Of a stretch of DNA of 27,688 bases, positions 7,215 to 14,816 are shown piece by piece. Below the pieces are notes generated by a model. The model worked only from the letters and a program-made list of their open reading frames with translations. It was not told the origin of the DNA and did not search any database. Origin of the DNA: Caccovicinus sp051878975 (GTDB taxonomy: Bacteria; Bacillota; Clostridia; Lachnospirales; Lachnospiraceae); the NCBI GenBank assembly GCA_051878975.1, contig JBJELD010000109.1, forward strand, positions 1 to 27,688, given 5' to 3'. The translations under genes and the position numbers were made by a program. The first letter of the stretch is position 1. The number at the start of each line of letters is the position of its first letter.

Positions 7215-8126
7215 GTGAAAATTGCAGCATTAGATATTGGGGGTACCTCCATAAAATCCGGCATCTGGACCGGGGGAAGGGCCGAAGAAGTCCGGGAACA
7301 GGCTACTCATGCAAAGAATGGCGGAGCCTATGTGATGGAGCGTGCAAAGGAGATTCTTTACAGCTACGGCAGTTTTGACGCAATCGGAATCAGTACGGCC
7401 GGACAGGTAAATGCAGAGGAAGGCAGTATCCGATACGCAAATGAAAATATTCCCGGCTATACCGGAATGAGAGTCCGCGATATTCTGGAGGCGGAGTTTC
7501 ATGTTCCGGTGGCGGTAGAAAATGATGTGAATGCCGCAGCAATCGGAGAGGGGAGATTTGGAGCCGGGCAGGCAGAAGAGGATTTTCTCTGTATTACTTA
7601 CGGGACCGGTGTGGGCGGTGCCGTTGTGCTTGGAAAAGAGATCTATCGGGGCGCCTGCTTTTCTGCAGGTGAATTCGGCGGAATCCTGATTCATCCGGAG
7701 GCGCGGGTGGAAGGGGAACCTTTCAGCGGGTGCTATGAGAAGTATGCGTCTGCCACGGCCCTGACAGCCCGCGGGAAGGCGTACGATCCGGACTTAACCA
7801 ACGGGCGGAAAATTTTTGCGCGGATCGGCGAGCCGGAGGTGAAACAGCTGATTGATGATTGGATTGATGAGATCGTGCACGGCCTGGTGACGCTGATCCA
7901 TATTTTCAATCCAACCTGCGTGATTCTGGGCGGCGGTGTGATGGCTCAGCCCTATATTCTGCAGGAGGTGCAAAAGAAAACGGCACGGAGGATCATGCCA
8001 AGCTTTCGATGCGTGAAAATTGTACAGGCCGGCCTTGGAAATCATGCCGGGCTTCTGGGGGCTGCCTATCTGGGCATGCGGGCTCTGGAGGCAAGAGAGC
8101 AGTTGCAGTTTACAGGTTTTCTGTAA
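7215..8126 (+). CDS. nanK: ROK-family N-acetylmannosamine kinase NanK
   Basis: A 303-residue sugar kinase of the ROK family, expected to phosphorylate ManNAc released by NanA. The ATP-binding motif ALDIGGTSIKSGIW is at residues 5-18, the catalytic Asp is in VENDVNAAAIGE (Asp104), and YGTGVGGAVVLG and SAGEFGGILIH follow. The usual ROK zinc site (a His followed by a Cys-x-Cys-x4-Cys type cluster) is reduced: His160 is present but only one Cys (in FSGCYEKYASA) remains. The start is GTG at 7215 with a good caggagg site. It is directly downstream of nanE, so the ManNAc assignment rests on context; glucose or another hexosamine would otherwise be possible for a ROK kinase. Confidence 0.88.
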   Translation: MKIAALDIGGTSIKSGIWTGGRAEEVREQATHAKNGGAYVMERAKEILYSYGSFDAIGISTAGQVNAEEGSIRYANENIPGYTGMRVRDILEAEFHVPVAVENDVNAAAIGEGRFGAGQAEEDFLCITYGTGVGGAVVLGKEIYRGACFSAGEFGGILIHPEARVEGEPFSGCYEKYASATALTARGKAYDPDLTNGRKIFARIGEPEVKQLIDDWIDEIVHGLVTLIHIFNPTCVILGGGVMAQPYILQEVQKKTARRIMPSFRCVKIVQAGLGNHAGLLGAAYLGMRALEAREQLQFTGFL

Positions 8127-8173
8127 ACTGTACCGGAGCGTGTCAGAAAACCGGAAAAAAATAAGGAACATAC

Positions 8174-8202
8174 TGGACAATACCCCGAATTCTCGATAAA
8201 AT
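8174..8202 (+). promoter_or_regulatory. Promoter for the rpiR-type regulator
   Basis: TGGACA (8174-8179), a 17-nt spacer and TAAAAT (8197-8202). It lies between nanK and the regulator gene and lacks the A/T palindromes found at the nanE and nanA promoters, suggesting separate expression of the regulator. Confidence 0.55.
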
Positions 8203-8264
8203 AAAAATCATGACAGACAGATTTGAAACCATTATGAACGGAATTCAGAATGAGGGGGATTTGT

Positions 8265-9122
8265 ATGCAGGGAGATTTTATTACCAGAATTAAATCCGCA
8301 TATAACCAGCTGACGAAAGCAGAAAAAAAAGTAGCAGATTATGTCCTGGCAAATCCGAAGGATGTACTTTTTATGTCGATTACCGATCTGGCAGAGGCCT
8401 GTGAAGTGGGCGATACCAGCGTATTTCGCTTTTGTAAGACAATGGAACTGAAGGGCTATCAGGAATTTAAAATGATGCTGTCTTTAAGCATCAGTGAGGG
8501 TCAGGAAGAGGTGGACCAGTTTACGGGGAATAATATTTCTATGGACGACTCGTTTGCCGATCTGGCGAAAAAGGTATTGAATACCAATATTAATGCATTG
8601 ATGGAAACCTACTCGTTGATTCGTGAGGATCAGATTGATCAGGCAATCAATATACTGCATGAGGCCAGGCGGATCTTCTTTTTTGGCGTGGGGGCCAGCA
8701 TGCTGACGGCGATGAAGGCGATGAATAAATTTCTGCGGATCGAAAACAAGGTTTTCTGTATTCAGGACAGCCATATGCAGACCATGGCGGCGGCAACGAT
8801 GTCCGAGCAGGATGTGGCAGTTTTATTTTCCTATTCCGGTGCGACGAAGGATACGATCCATGTGGCCAGGGTGGCGAAAAATGCCGGCGCGAAGATTATT
8901 TGTGTGACCCGGTTCGTGAAATCACCGCTGAGCAGTTATTCGGATATTACGCTGCTTTCCGGCGCGAATGAGGGGCCGCTGCAGGGAGGCTCTACTTCTG
9001 CAGAAATCAGTCAGCTGTTTTTAGTGGATCTGATTTACACGGAATATTACAGGCGATATTTTGAGCATTGCAGCAAGAATAATGAAAAGACCAGTGCTTC
9101 CGTTACAGAGAAGCTTTGTTAA
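8265..9122 (+). CDS. MurR/RpiR-family transcriptional regulator (probable NanR)
   Basis: About 285 residues. The N-terminal RpiR helix-turn-helix domain (about 1-77) includes LTKAEKKVADYVLANPKDV and VGDTSVFRFCKTMELKGYQEFK. The C-terminal SIS sugar-phosphate-binding domain (about 115-260) includes IFFFGVGASMLTAMKAMNKF, AVLFSYSGATKDTIHVA and AGAKIICVTRF. In Firmicutes, RpiR proteins encoded in nan clusters repress those genes until a pathway sugar such as ManNAc-6-P appears; that ligand is inferred from family knowledge. The ATG at 8265 is chosen over 8250 because gaggggga (8252-8259) precedes it. Probable targets are the palindromes at 6401-6483 and 9225-9274. The gene ends at a strong terminator, separating nanEK-rpiR from nanA and the transporter. 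Confidence 0.9.
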   Translation: MQGDFITRIKSAYNQLTKAEKKVADYVLANPKDVLFMSITDLAEACEVGDTSVFRFCKTMELKGYQEFKMMLSLSISEGQEEVDQFTGNNISMDDSFADLAKKVLNTNINALMETYSLIREDQIDQAINILHEARRIFFFGVGASMLTAMKAMNKFLRIENKVFCIQDSHMQTMAAATMSEQDVAVLFSYSGATKDTIHVARVAKNAGAKIICVTRFVKSPLSSYSDITLLSGANEGPLQGGSTSAEISQLFLVDLIYTEYYRRYFEHCSKNNEKTSASVTEKLC

Positions 9123-9135
9123 AAGAGAAAATGAG

Positions 9136-9166
9136 AAAACCGCAGCGTGAGGGGCTGCGGTTTTTT
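9136..9166 (+). terminator. Intrinsic terminator after the rpiR-type gene
   Basis: The stem aaaaccgcag / ctgcggtttt has a 9-nt loop followed by a T tract. It ends the nanE-nanK-rpiR unit. Confidence 0.9.
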
Positions 9167-9224
9167 GTTTGCCGGAAGGGTTGTTCTTTGTGAAGGCAGA
9201 AGAAAGAAGGGATCAGACTGCAAT

Positions 9225-9247
9225 AAAAAAGAAAAAATTTCTTTTTT
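9225..9247. promoter_or_regulatory. Probable NanR/RpiR operator upstream of nanA
   Basis: A perfect inverted repeat with 10-nt arms aaaaaagaaa / tttctttttt around three A bases. It contains gaaaaaatttc, sharing the core of the nanE operators. It ends 8 bp before the nanA -35. Confidence 0.5.
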
Positions 9248-9255
9248 ATATTATA

Positions 9256-9284
9256 TTGACAAAAATAATTTTTACTGTTATCAT
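9256..9284 (+). promoter_or_regulatory. nanA / sialic acid transporter promoter
   Basis: TTGACA (9256-9261), a 17-nt spacer and TATCAT (9279-9284) with a TG extension. A start near 9291 gives a leader of about 130 nt before nanA. Confidence 0.75.
9260..9274. promoter_or_regulatory. Possible second operator inside the nanA promoter spacer
   Basis: aaaaataattttt (9261-9273) is a symmetric A/T element between the -35 and -10. It lacks the G and C flanks of the other sites, so it is a weaker candidate. Confidence 0.35.
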
Positions 9285-9419
9285 ATCGTTATCAACAACG
9301 GCACGGCAGAAAAACAATCAGAATTTGGCATTCTGCACGTGCTCTCTTTGCGGCTTTTCCATAACATGTGGAAAAATCACAAAACAAAATCCGCAGTAAG
9401 CGGGGAAGGGTGGTAGCAT

Positions 9420-10337
9420 ATGAGAGACATTACAAAGTACCAGGGCATTATTCCGGCATTCTATGCCTGCTACGAAGAAGACGGAAGTGTCAGCAGGGAA
9501 AGAACCAGAGCGCTTGCAGAGCATCTGCTGAAGAAAGGAGTGAAAGGAGTTTATGTAGGCGGTTCCTCCGGTGAATGTATTTACCAGAGCGTCCCGGAGA
9601 GAAAAGAAATTCTGGAAGCGGTTATGGAAGTGGCGAAAGGCAGAATGACTGTGATTGCGCATGTTGCCTGCAACAATACGGCTGACAGCTGTGAACTGGC
9701 TGCTCATGCGGAAAGCCTGGGAGTGGATGCGATCGCATCAATTCCGCCGATTTATTTCCATCTGCCGGAGCATGCGATCGCAAAGTACTGGAATGATATT
9801 TCCGCAGCGGCGCCGAATACGGATTTTATCATTTACAACATTCCGCAGCTGGCCGGTGTTGCACTGACTATGCCGCTGTTTCGTGAGATGATCAAAAATC
9901 CAAATGTGGCGGCAGTAAAGAACAGCTCCATGCCGACTCAGGATATCCAGATGTTTAAGATGGAAGGTGGAGAAGGCTTTGTTGTATTCAACGGACCGGA
10001 CGAGCAGCTGGTATCCGGTCTTGCTATGGGTGCAGACGGCGGCATCGGCGGAACCTACGGGGTTATGCCGGAACTGTATATCAAGCTGTTTGAACTGTGC
10101 CGGGAAGGAGGTTTTGCAGAAGCAAGAAGGATCCAGTACGATGTGGACGCCATCATCTATGCGATGTGTGCATGCAAAGGAAATCTGTATGCTGTTATGA
10201 AGGAAATCCTGCGGATCCGCGAGAATTTAAATATCGGAGACGTAAGAAATCCGCTTCCGGGTCTGGCTGTGGAGGACATGGAGCAGGTAAGGAAGTGTGC
10301 GGCTATGATTGACCAGGCAATTGCAAAATACTGCTGA
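9420..10337 (+). CDS. nanA: N-acetylneuraminate lyase NanA
   Basis: A 305-residue class I aldolase of the DapA/NanA family that cleaves Neu5Ac to ManNAc and pyruvate. GVYVGGSSGECIYQS (residues 43-57) holds the GG-S-S/T-GE pyruvate-binding signature typical of NanA rather than the GTTGES form of DapA. The catalytic Tyr is at 139 (FIIYNIPQLAG) and the Schiff-base Lys at 167 (VAAVKNSS). The ATG at 9420 has an aagggtgg ribosome binding site. It follows a long leader from a strong promoter and heads the transcript carrying the ABC importer. Clustering with nanE and nanK supports sialic acid as substrate rather than dihydrodipicolinate synthesis. Confidence 0.95.
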   Translation: MRDITKYQGIIPAFYACYEEDGSVSRERTRALAEHLLKKGVKGVYVGGSSGECIYQSVPERKEILEAVMEVAKGRMTVIAHVACNNTADSCELAAHAESLGVDAIASIPPIYFHLPEHAIAKYWNDISAAAPNTDFIIYNIPQLAGVALTMPLFREMIKNPNVAAVKNSSMPTQDIQMFKMEGGEGFVVFNGPDEQLVSGLAMGADGGIGGTYGVMPELYIKLFELCREGGFAEARRIQYDVDAIIYAMCACKGNLYAVMKEILRIRENLNIGDVRNPLPGLAVEDMEQVRKCAAMIDQAIAKYC

Positions 10338-10377
10338 AAGGCAGTATGGGGGAAAAACATATAAGGAGGGTTTTCAA

Positions 10378-11703
10378 ATGAAAAAATTATTATCTTTGGG
10401 ACTGACAGCTGTAGTGACAGCTTCCACGTTGGCGGGCTGCGGCGGGAGCAAGCCTGCAGAGACAACAGCGGCTCAGGCAGCCGGAACGAATACAGACGGC
10501 GGGGGGGCCGGTTCTGCCGCTTCCGGTGTGACGGAAATCATGTGGTGGGCGTTCCCGACATTCGGTGTGGATACCGGCTACGAGCAGGAAGTGGTGGACG
10601 CGTTTAATGCAGCACATCCGGACATTCATGTAAAGGTAGAATATGTGGACTTTACTTCCGGACCGGACAAGCTGACGGCAGCTATCACCTCCGGAACCGC
10701 CCCGGACATTCTGTTTGATGCTCCGGGCCGAATCATTGAATTCGGAAATGCCGGCTACCTGGTTTCTCTGGATGAGATGCTGGATGAGCTGAAGCCGGAT
10801 CTGACCAGCGAATCCCTCATTGAGACCTGCGTAGGGGCGGATGGAACTGCATGGATGTATCCGCTTTCCTCTTCGCCGTTCTATATAGGACTGAACAAGG
10901 AGGCACTGGAAGAGGCAGATGCTCTGCAGTATGTGAACCTGGAAGGCGACCGCACCTGGACCACTGAGAACTTTGTCAAGATGTGTGAAGCGCTCCGCGA
11001 CGCCGGCCCGACTCAGGTACCGGGAATTGTTTACTGCGGCGGTCAGGGCGGTGATCAGGGAACACGTGCTCTGGTCAACAATCTGTACAGCGCCTCCATT
11101 ATCGGAGAAGACGGCAAGTGGAATATGAATGAGAATGGGGTCAAGGCGCTGACACTGTTAAAGAGCATGTATGACAGTCAGGCGCTGGATGCCGGATTTG
11201 ATATGGCAGCGGCTGATGAGCTGCAGAAATTCCAGCAGGAAACCTGTGCAATGACGTTCTGCTTCGGAACCTCCGCAGAGGTTACCTACGCGTCAGAGGA
11301 TTATACCCAGATCGCGGTTCCTTTCCCGTCCGATGACGGAAAGCCGTCCCTGGAATATCTGGTAAATGGCTTCTGTGTATTCGACAACAAGTCGGAGGCT
11401 CGTGCGGCTGCCGCCAAGGAATTCATTAAGTTTATCTGTGATGATGCAGAATGGGGACCGAAGAGCGTGGTAAAGAGCAATGCATTCCCGGTACGCACTT
11501 CGTTCGGAGACCTGTATCCGGGAGATGAGCATAAAGCAATGCTGGCATCCTGGAGCCAGTATTACGGACCGTACTATAATACCCGTGCAGGATTTGCAGC
11601 AATGCGTCCGTTATGGTTCAACATGCTGCAGCAGGTATTCAACGGAACAGATCCACAGGCAGCAGCAGACGAGTTCAATGCTTCCGCAAATGCGGCAGAG
11701 TAA
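10378..11703 (+). CDS. ABC transporter sugar-binding lipoprotein (probable sialic acid importer)
   Basis: A 441-residue extracellular solute-binding protein of the family 1 carbohydrate type. The signal peptide is MKKLLSLGLTAVVTASTLAGC with a lipobox (LAGC) and lipidated Cys at 21. An Ala/Thr/Gly-rich linker follows, then the mature lobe beginning EIMWWAFPTFGVDTGYEQEV. GTAPDILFD and an ordinary type 1 fold are visible. A strong aaggaggg site is 8 nt before the ATG at 10378; the frame is open upstream to 10309 but overlaps nanA. It is followed by two permeases. The substrate is inferred from nan context: Neu5Ac, or a derivative such as 2,7-anhydro-Neu5Ac as known for some gut Lachnospiraceae. 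Sequence alone cannot separate these. Confidence 0.9.
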   Translation: MKKLLSLGLTAVVTASTLAGCGGSKPAETTAAQAAGTNTDGGGAGSAASGVTEIMWWAFPTFGVDTGYEQEVVDAFNAAHPDIHVKVEYVDFTSGPDKLTAAITSGTAPDILFDAPGRIIEFGNAGYLVSLDEMLDELKPDLTSESLIETCVGADGTAWMYPLSSSPFYIGLNKEALEEADALQYVNLEGDRTWTTENFVKMCEALRDAGPTQVPGIVYCGGQGGDQGTRALVNNLYSASIIGEDGKWNMNENGVKALTLLKSMYDSQALDAGFDMAAADELQKFQQETCAMTFCFGTSAEVTYASEDYTQIAVPFPSDDGKPSLEYLVNGFCVFDNKSEARAAAAKEFIKFICDDAEWGPKSVVKSNAFPVRTSFGDLYPGDEHKAMLASWSQYYGPYYNTRAGFAAMRPLWFNMLQQVFNGTDPQAAADEFNASANAAE

Positions 11704-11721
11704 TAAGAAGGAGTGAAAGTT

Positions 11722-12654
11722 ATGGCAAGTGCAGCAGGGTTTCGGAGAAAAGAAAAAGTACCTGAGCGCAGCCGTGTTCTTCAGCGCAGGGAAACGATCA
11801 TTTCGTATTTGTTCCTTCTTCCGGCATTATTTTTCTTTGTCGGATTTGTCATTATCCCAATGGTGATGGGCGTAATTACCAGCTTTACGGATGCGAATTT
11901 CAATGATCCCGCAGGGTCATTTGTGGGCTTCCGCAACTATATCCGGCTGTTTCAGGATAAGATCTTTTTAAAATCGGCAGTAAATACGGTTATTATCGTA
12001 GTTGTATCCGTTCCGGCAGTTACCGCATTCTCGCTGTGGGCCGGTTCGGCAATCTACAAGATGCATTCGGCTGTTCGTTCCTTCTATCGCTGCGTGTTCT
12101 ATCTGCCGGTGGTAACCGGCTCTGTAGCGGTAACGGTTGTATGGAAATGGATGTTTGACAAGTATGACGGCCTTTTTAACTACATCATCAAGAGCTTCGG
12201 AGGTACGCCGCTTCCCTGGACTGCCGGAGAATCCATGGCGCTTTGGTGCATCATTTTGATCCTGTTCACGACCTCCATCGGCCAGCCGATCGTTCTGTAT
12301 GTGGCGGCCCTGGGGAATGTGGACGCTTCCCTTGAGGAGGCAGCCAAGGTGGATGGAGCAAATGATCTGCAGGTGTTCTGGCGAATTAAATGGCCTTCCA
12401 TCATGCCGACCACACTGTACGTAGCGGTCATCACTACCATCAACAGCTTCCAGTGCTTCGCGCTGATTCAGCTGTTGACCTCCGGCGGACCAAACTACAG
12501 CACCAGCACGGTGATGTATCTGCTGTATGATATCGCATTCAAGACCACAAAGGAATTCGGCTATGCGGATGCCATGGGCGTTGTTCTGGCAATCGTCATT
12601 GCGTTGTTCAGTGCTCTGCAGTTTAAGGTCATGAACGGCGGAACAACGGAATAG
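11722..12654 (+). CDS. ABC transporter permease (MalF-type), nan-linked
   Basis: A 310-residue membrane subunit of a carbohydrate importer with six predicted transmembrane helices; the first is LFLLPALFFFVGFVIIPMVMG. The EAA loop that docks the ATPase reads EEAAKVDGANDLQVFWRIKWP near residues 209-229. The ATG at 11722 is preferred over the GTG at 11713 because aaggag (11708-11713) is 8 nt upstream. It lies between the binding lipoprotein and the second permease, so the two permeases form the channel. No ATP-binding subunit is encoded nearby; many Firmicutes CUT1 importers share one MsmK/UgpC-type ATPase encoded elsewhere. Confidence 0.92.
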   Translation: MASAAGFRRKEKVPERSRVLQRRETIISYLFLLPALFFFVGFVIIPMVMGVITSFTDANFNDPAGSFVGFRNYIRLFQDKIFLKSAVNTVIIVVVSVPAVTAFSLWAGSAIYKMHSAVRSFYRCVFYLPVVTGSVAVTVVWKWMFDKYDGLFNYIIKSFGGTPLPWTAGESMALWCIILILFTTSIGQPIVLYVAALGNVDASLEEAAKVDGANDLQVFWRIKWPSIMPTTLYVAVITTINSFQCFALIQLLTSGGPNYSTSTVMYLLYDIAFKTTKEFGYADAMGVVLAIVIALFSALQFKVMNGGTTE

Positions 12655-12668
12655 GAGGCGGAAACGAT

Positions 12669-13553
12669 ATGATGAATAAAAAGAAAACAATTAGCCCGTA
12701 TTATGTAATGACGGTGATTCTTCTGGCAGTCATGGCAATCTTTTTCATCTTCCCGCTTTACTGGATCGTGACCGGTTCCGTTAAGATGAAAAGCGACATT
12801 ATTATCAAGTCCGGAGAGATGGTAAAATGGATTCCGACTACCATCTCCTGGGATAACTTTGCAAGATTGTTTAAAAGTAAGACCGAGTTGTTCGGAATCG
12901 GAATGCCAATGGCGGTACGCTGGCTGTTCAACAGCGTGTTCATTGCTCTGGTTGCCATGATTCTGACCTGCGTGACCGCCTCTCTGGCCGGATATGTTCT
13001 GGCCAAGAAACGGTTCTGGGGACAAAGCCTGATCTTCGGACTGTTCGTGTGTGCGATGGCGCTTCCGAAGCAGGTTATCCTGATTCCGTTAATGAGAGAA
13101 ATGTCCGATCTGGGCATGCTGCATTCGGTGTGGGGCTCCATGTTTGCCGTTATCTGCCCGGTGGTAGGGTGGCCGTTCGGCGTGTTTATGATGAAGCAGT
13201 TTTCGGAAAACATTCCGGGTTCGCTGCTGGAGGCGGCCAGGATCGATGGAGCAGGAGAGCTGAGAACCTTTATCAATGTGGCATTTCCGATCATTAAGCC
13301 CGGTTTTGGCGCTCTGGCGATCTTCACCTTTATCAATGCCTGGAATGAATATCCGCTGCAGCTGGTTATGTTGACGCAGAGCGAGGCCAAAACCATTTCC
13401 CTCGGTATTGCCAGCAAGCTGAGTGAGATGTCCAATGACTACGGACTGATCATGGCCGGCGCGGCACTGGCTTCCGTCCCGATTATTATTGTGTTCCTCT
13501 GCTTCCAGAGATATTTCACACAGGGAATCACTATGGGAGCCGTAAAAGGCTGA
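12669..13553 (+). CDS. ABC transporter permease (MalG-type), nan-linked
   Basis: A 294-residue second membrane subunit. The N-terminal helix is YYVMTVILLAVMAIFFIFPL, and the EAA loop is LEAARIDGAGELRTFINVAFP. FTFINAWNEYPLQLVML near the C-terminal part is typical of MalG-like permeases. The ATG at 12669 follows aggagg by 10 nt; a second ATG at 12672 is an equal possibility. It is 14 nt after the first permease. It is the last gene of the nanA transcript; its stop lies five bases from the stop of the opposing M23 gene, and the operon terminator falls inside that gene. Confidence 0.92.
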   Translation: MMNKKKTISPYYVMTVILLAVMAIFFIFPLYWIVTGSVKMKSDIIIKSGEMVKWIPTTISWDNFARLFKSKTELFGIGMPMAVRWLFNSVFIALVAMILTCVTASLAGYVLAKKRFWGQSLIFGLFVCAMALPKQVILIPLMREMSDLGMLHSVWGSMFAVICPVVGWPFGVFMMKQFSENIPGSLLEAARIDGAGELRTFINVAFPIIKPGFGALAIFTFINAWNEYPLQLVMLTQSEAKTISLGIASKLSEMSNDYGLIMAGAALASVPIIIVFLCFQRYFTQGITMGAVKG

Positions 13554-13558
13554 TGCTA

Positions 13559-14740
13559 TTAAAAATCTTTTGTCTGATATACCCGGTGCCATTCTTTGGT
13601 GCCGGGTGTTTTTTCGGTCAGAGACTGATTTTGACGGAGAAATTTGACCAGCTCGTAACAGCTGATCCAGATTTCGTTGTTTCCCTCCTTCTGGGATTCG
13701 TCAAAAATCAGCTGAAGGCCGAAATGGAGATGGGGTTCTTCGATGTTGTTGGTATTTTCCGTCCGGCTGTAGCCGGTACGCCCCATATAACCGATCACAT
13801 CTCCGGCCCGGACCGTGCAGCCTTCTTCCAGATTTGACTGATACGGGTAATTTTTCCGCAGATGCGCATAATAGTAGTAGCGCTTTTTGTCGAAGGAGCG
13901 GATGCCGATGCGCCAGCCTCCGTATTGGTTCCAGCCCAGTGCTTCTACCGTGCCGGATTCTACTGCGATGATGGGAGTTCCGACCTGCCCCATCATGTCA
14001 TGTCCCAGGTGCTGCCGCTTAAAACCGTAGCTGCGGGCAACGCCGAAATCGTCAAATTCCGAGTACGGAAAGCCTTTGGCGATGGGGGAAAAGGCCTTCA
14101 GGCCGTATTTGGTTACCCAGACGGAAGCAGAAGACTCCGGGTCCGATTCCGTGGGGGCAGATGGCGCTGCGGACTGCGGGGCTTCAGACGATTCGTCAGC
14201 TGTGGTTTCGGCTGCGGCCGGAGGCGCCTGGTCGGCCGGAATTTCGGCCTGAAAGGTGCCGACCATGCCGCCTAAAACGGCGGAATAGGCTTCCAGATAA
14301 TAATCGTAATAGTTCATGTCTTTTGTCAGCTCTTCCATGGAAGCGCCTTCTGTCAGCTTCCGGGCCAGAGCATCCATGTCGCCGGCGCGGTAGCGGGAAA
14401 AGTCGCCGCCGTATTTGGCACCCAGATAGGCCAGAAGTTCGATCCAGTTAAGATGAGGCGTCTGCTGGCAGGTGCTCACATCCAGGCGGAAGGCTTTGGT
14501 CATGGCCTCACAGGTGACGGTGAAATCCACCCATTTAATAAATTTTTTTGCTTCTGAGGGAGTATTTTCTTCGGAAATCTGGTAGAAATCCCCCGCTGCC
14601 TGACGGAGAATCGGATAGCGCTCCAGATAGCTGCGGAGAACGGAGAAGCTTAAGACAACCAGAAGCGCTGCTTCAGCCAGAAGGAAAAGCCGGGAGCGAT
14701 CCGGCAGGAAGGAGGGGAGACGGAGGCGTTTACGGAACAT
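13559..14740 (-). CDS. Membrane-anchored M23 family metallopeptidase
   Basis: 393 residues. An N-terminal transmembrane anchor (LFLLAEAALLVVLSFSVL, about 18-35) is followed by an extracytoplasmic domain of about 120 residues of the kind seen before M23 domains in Clostridia (HLNWIELLAYLGAKYGGDFS, YYDYYLEAYSAVLGGMVG). A low-complexity Ala/Pro/Ser/Glu linker (about 172-210) leads to the LytM/M23 domain. Zinc ligands are visible in QHLGHDMMG and EPHLHFGLQL, with AVESGTVEALGWNQYGG and GCTVRAGDVIGYMG between. It would cut peptide bridges in peptidoglycan near the membrane. The start follows an aaggaga site buried in a hairpin (14744-14806). It is downstream of the MBL gene on the same strand. Confidence 0.88.
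   Translation of the reverse strand: MFRKRLRLPSFLPDRSRLFLLAEAALLVVLSFSVLRSYLERYPILRQAAGDFYQISEENTPSEAKKFIKWVDFTVTCEAMTKAFRLDVSTCQQTPHLNWIELLAYLGAKYGGDFSRYRAGDMDALARKLTEGASMEELTKDMNYYDYYLEAYSAVLGGMVGTFQAEIPADQAPPAAAETTADESSEAPQSAAPSAPTESDPESSASVWVTKYGLKAFSPIAKGFPYSEFDDFGVARSYGFKRQHLGHDMMGQVGTPIIAVESGTVEALGWNQYGGWRIGIRSFDKKRYYYYAHLRKNYPYQSNLEEGCTVRAGDVIGYMGRTGYSRTENTNNIEEPHLHFGLQLIFDESQKEGNNEIWISCYELVKFLRQNQSLTEKTPGTKEWHRVYQTKDF
13581..13614 (+). terminator. Terminator of the nanA-transporter operon, inside the M23 coding sequence
   Basis: cccggtgcc / ggtgccggg (two G-U pairs, 7-nt loop) is followed by tgtttttt. It lies within the 3' end of the convergent M23 gene. On the minus strand no T tract follows, so it acts only for plus-strand transcripts. 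Confidence 0.8.
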
Positions 14741-14743
14741 AAA

Positions 14744-14806
14744 AAATCTCCTTTTCGGCAGAGGTAGTTGCTTATCATCCTACTATATGAGCCGAAATGG
14801 AGATTT
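14744..14806 (-). promoter_or_regulatory. Leader hairpin masking the M23 ribosome binding site / terminator-like element
   Basis: The arms at 14791-14806 and 14744-14759 pair in 15 of 16 positions across a 31-nt loop. On the minus-strand RNA the 3' arm contains the M23 ribosome binding site (aaggag) and is followed by six U, then the ATG. It could therefore work as a terminator for the MBL transcript, a translation block for M23, or both. Confidence 0.6.
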
Positions 14807-14816
14807 ATGAGAGACA

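Noticed and set aside
9147..9416. 89-residue and 76-residue frames between the rpiR-type gene and nanA
   Set aside because: They run across the terminator and the nanA promoter and operators and have no good start or homology.
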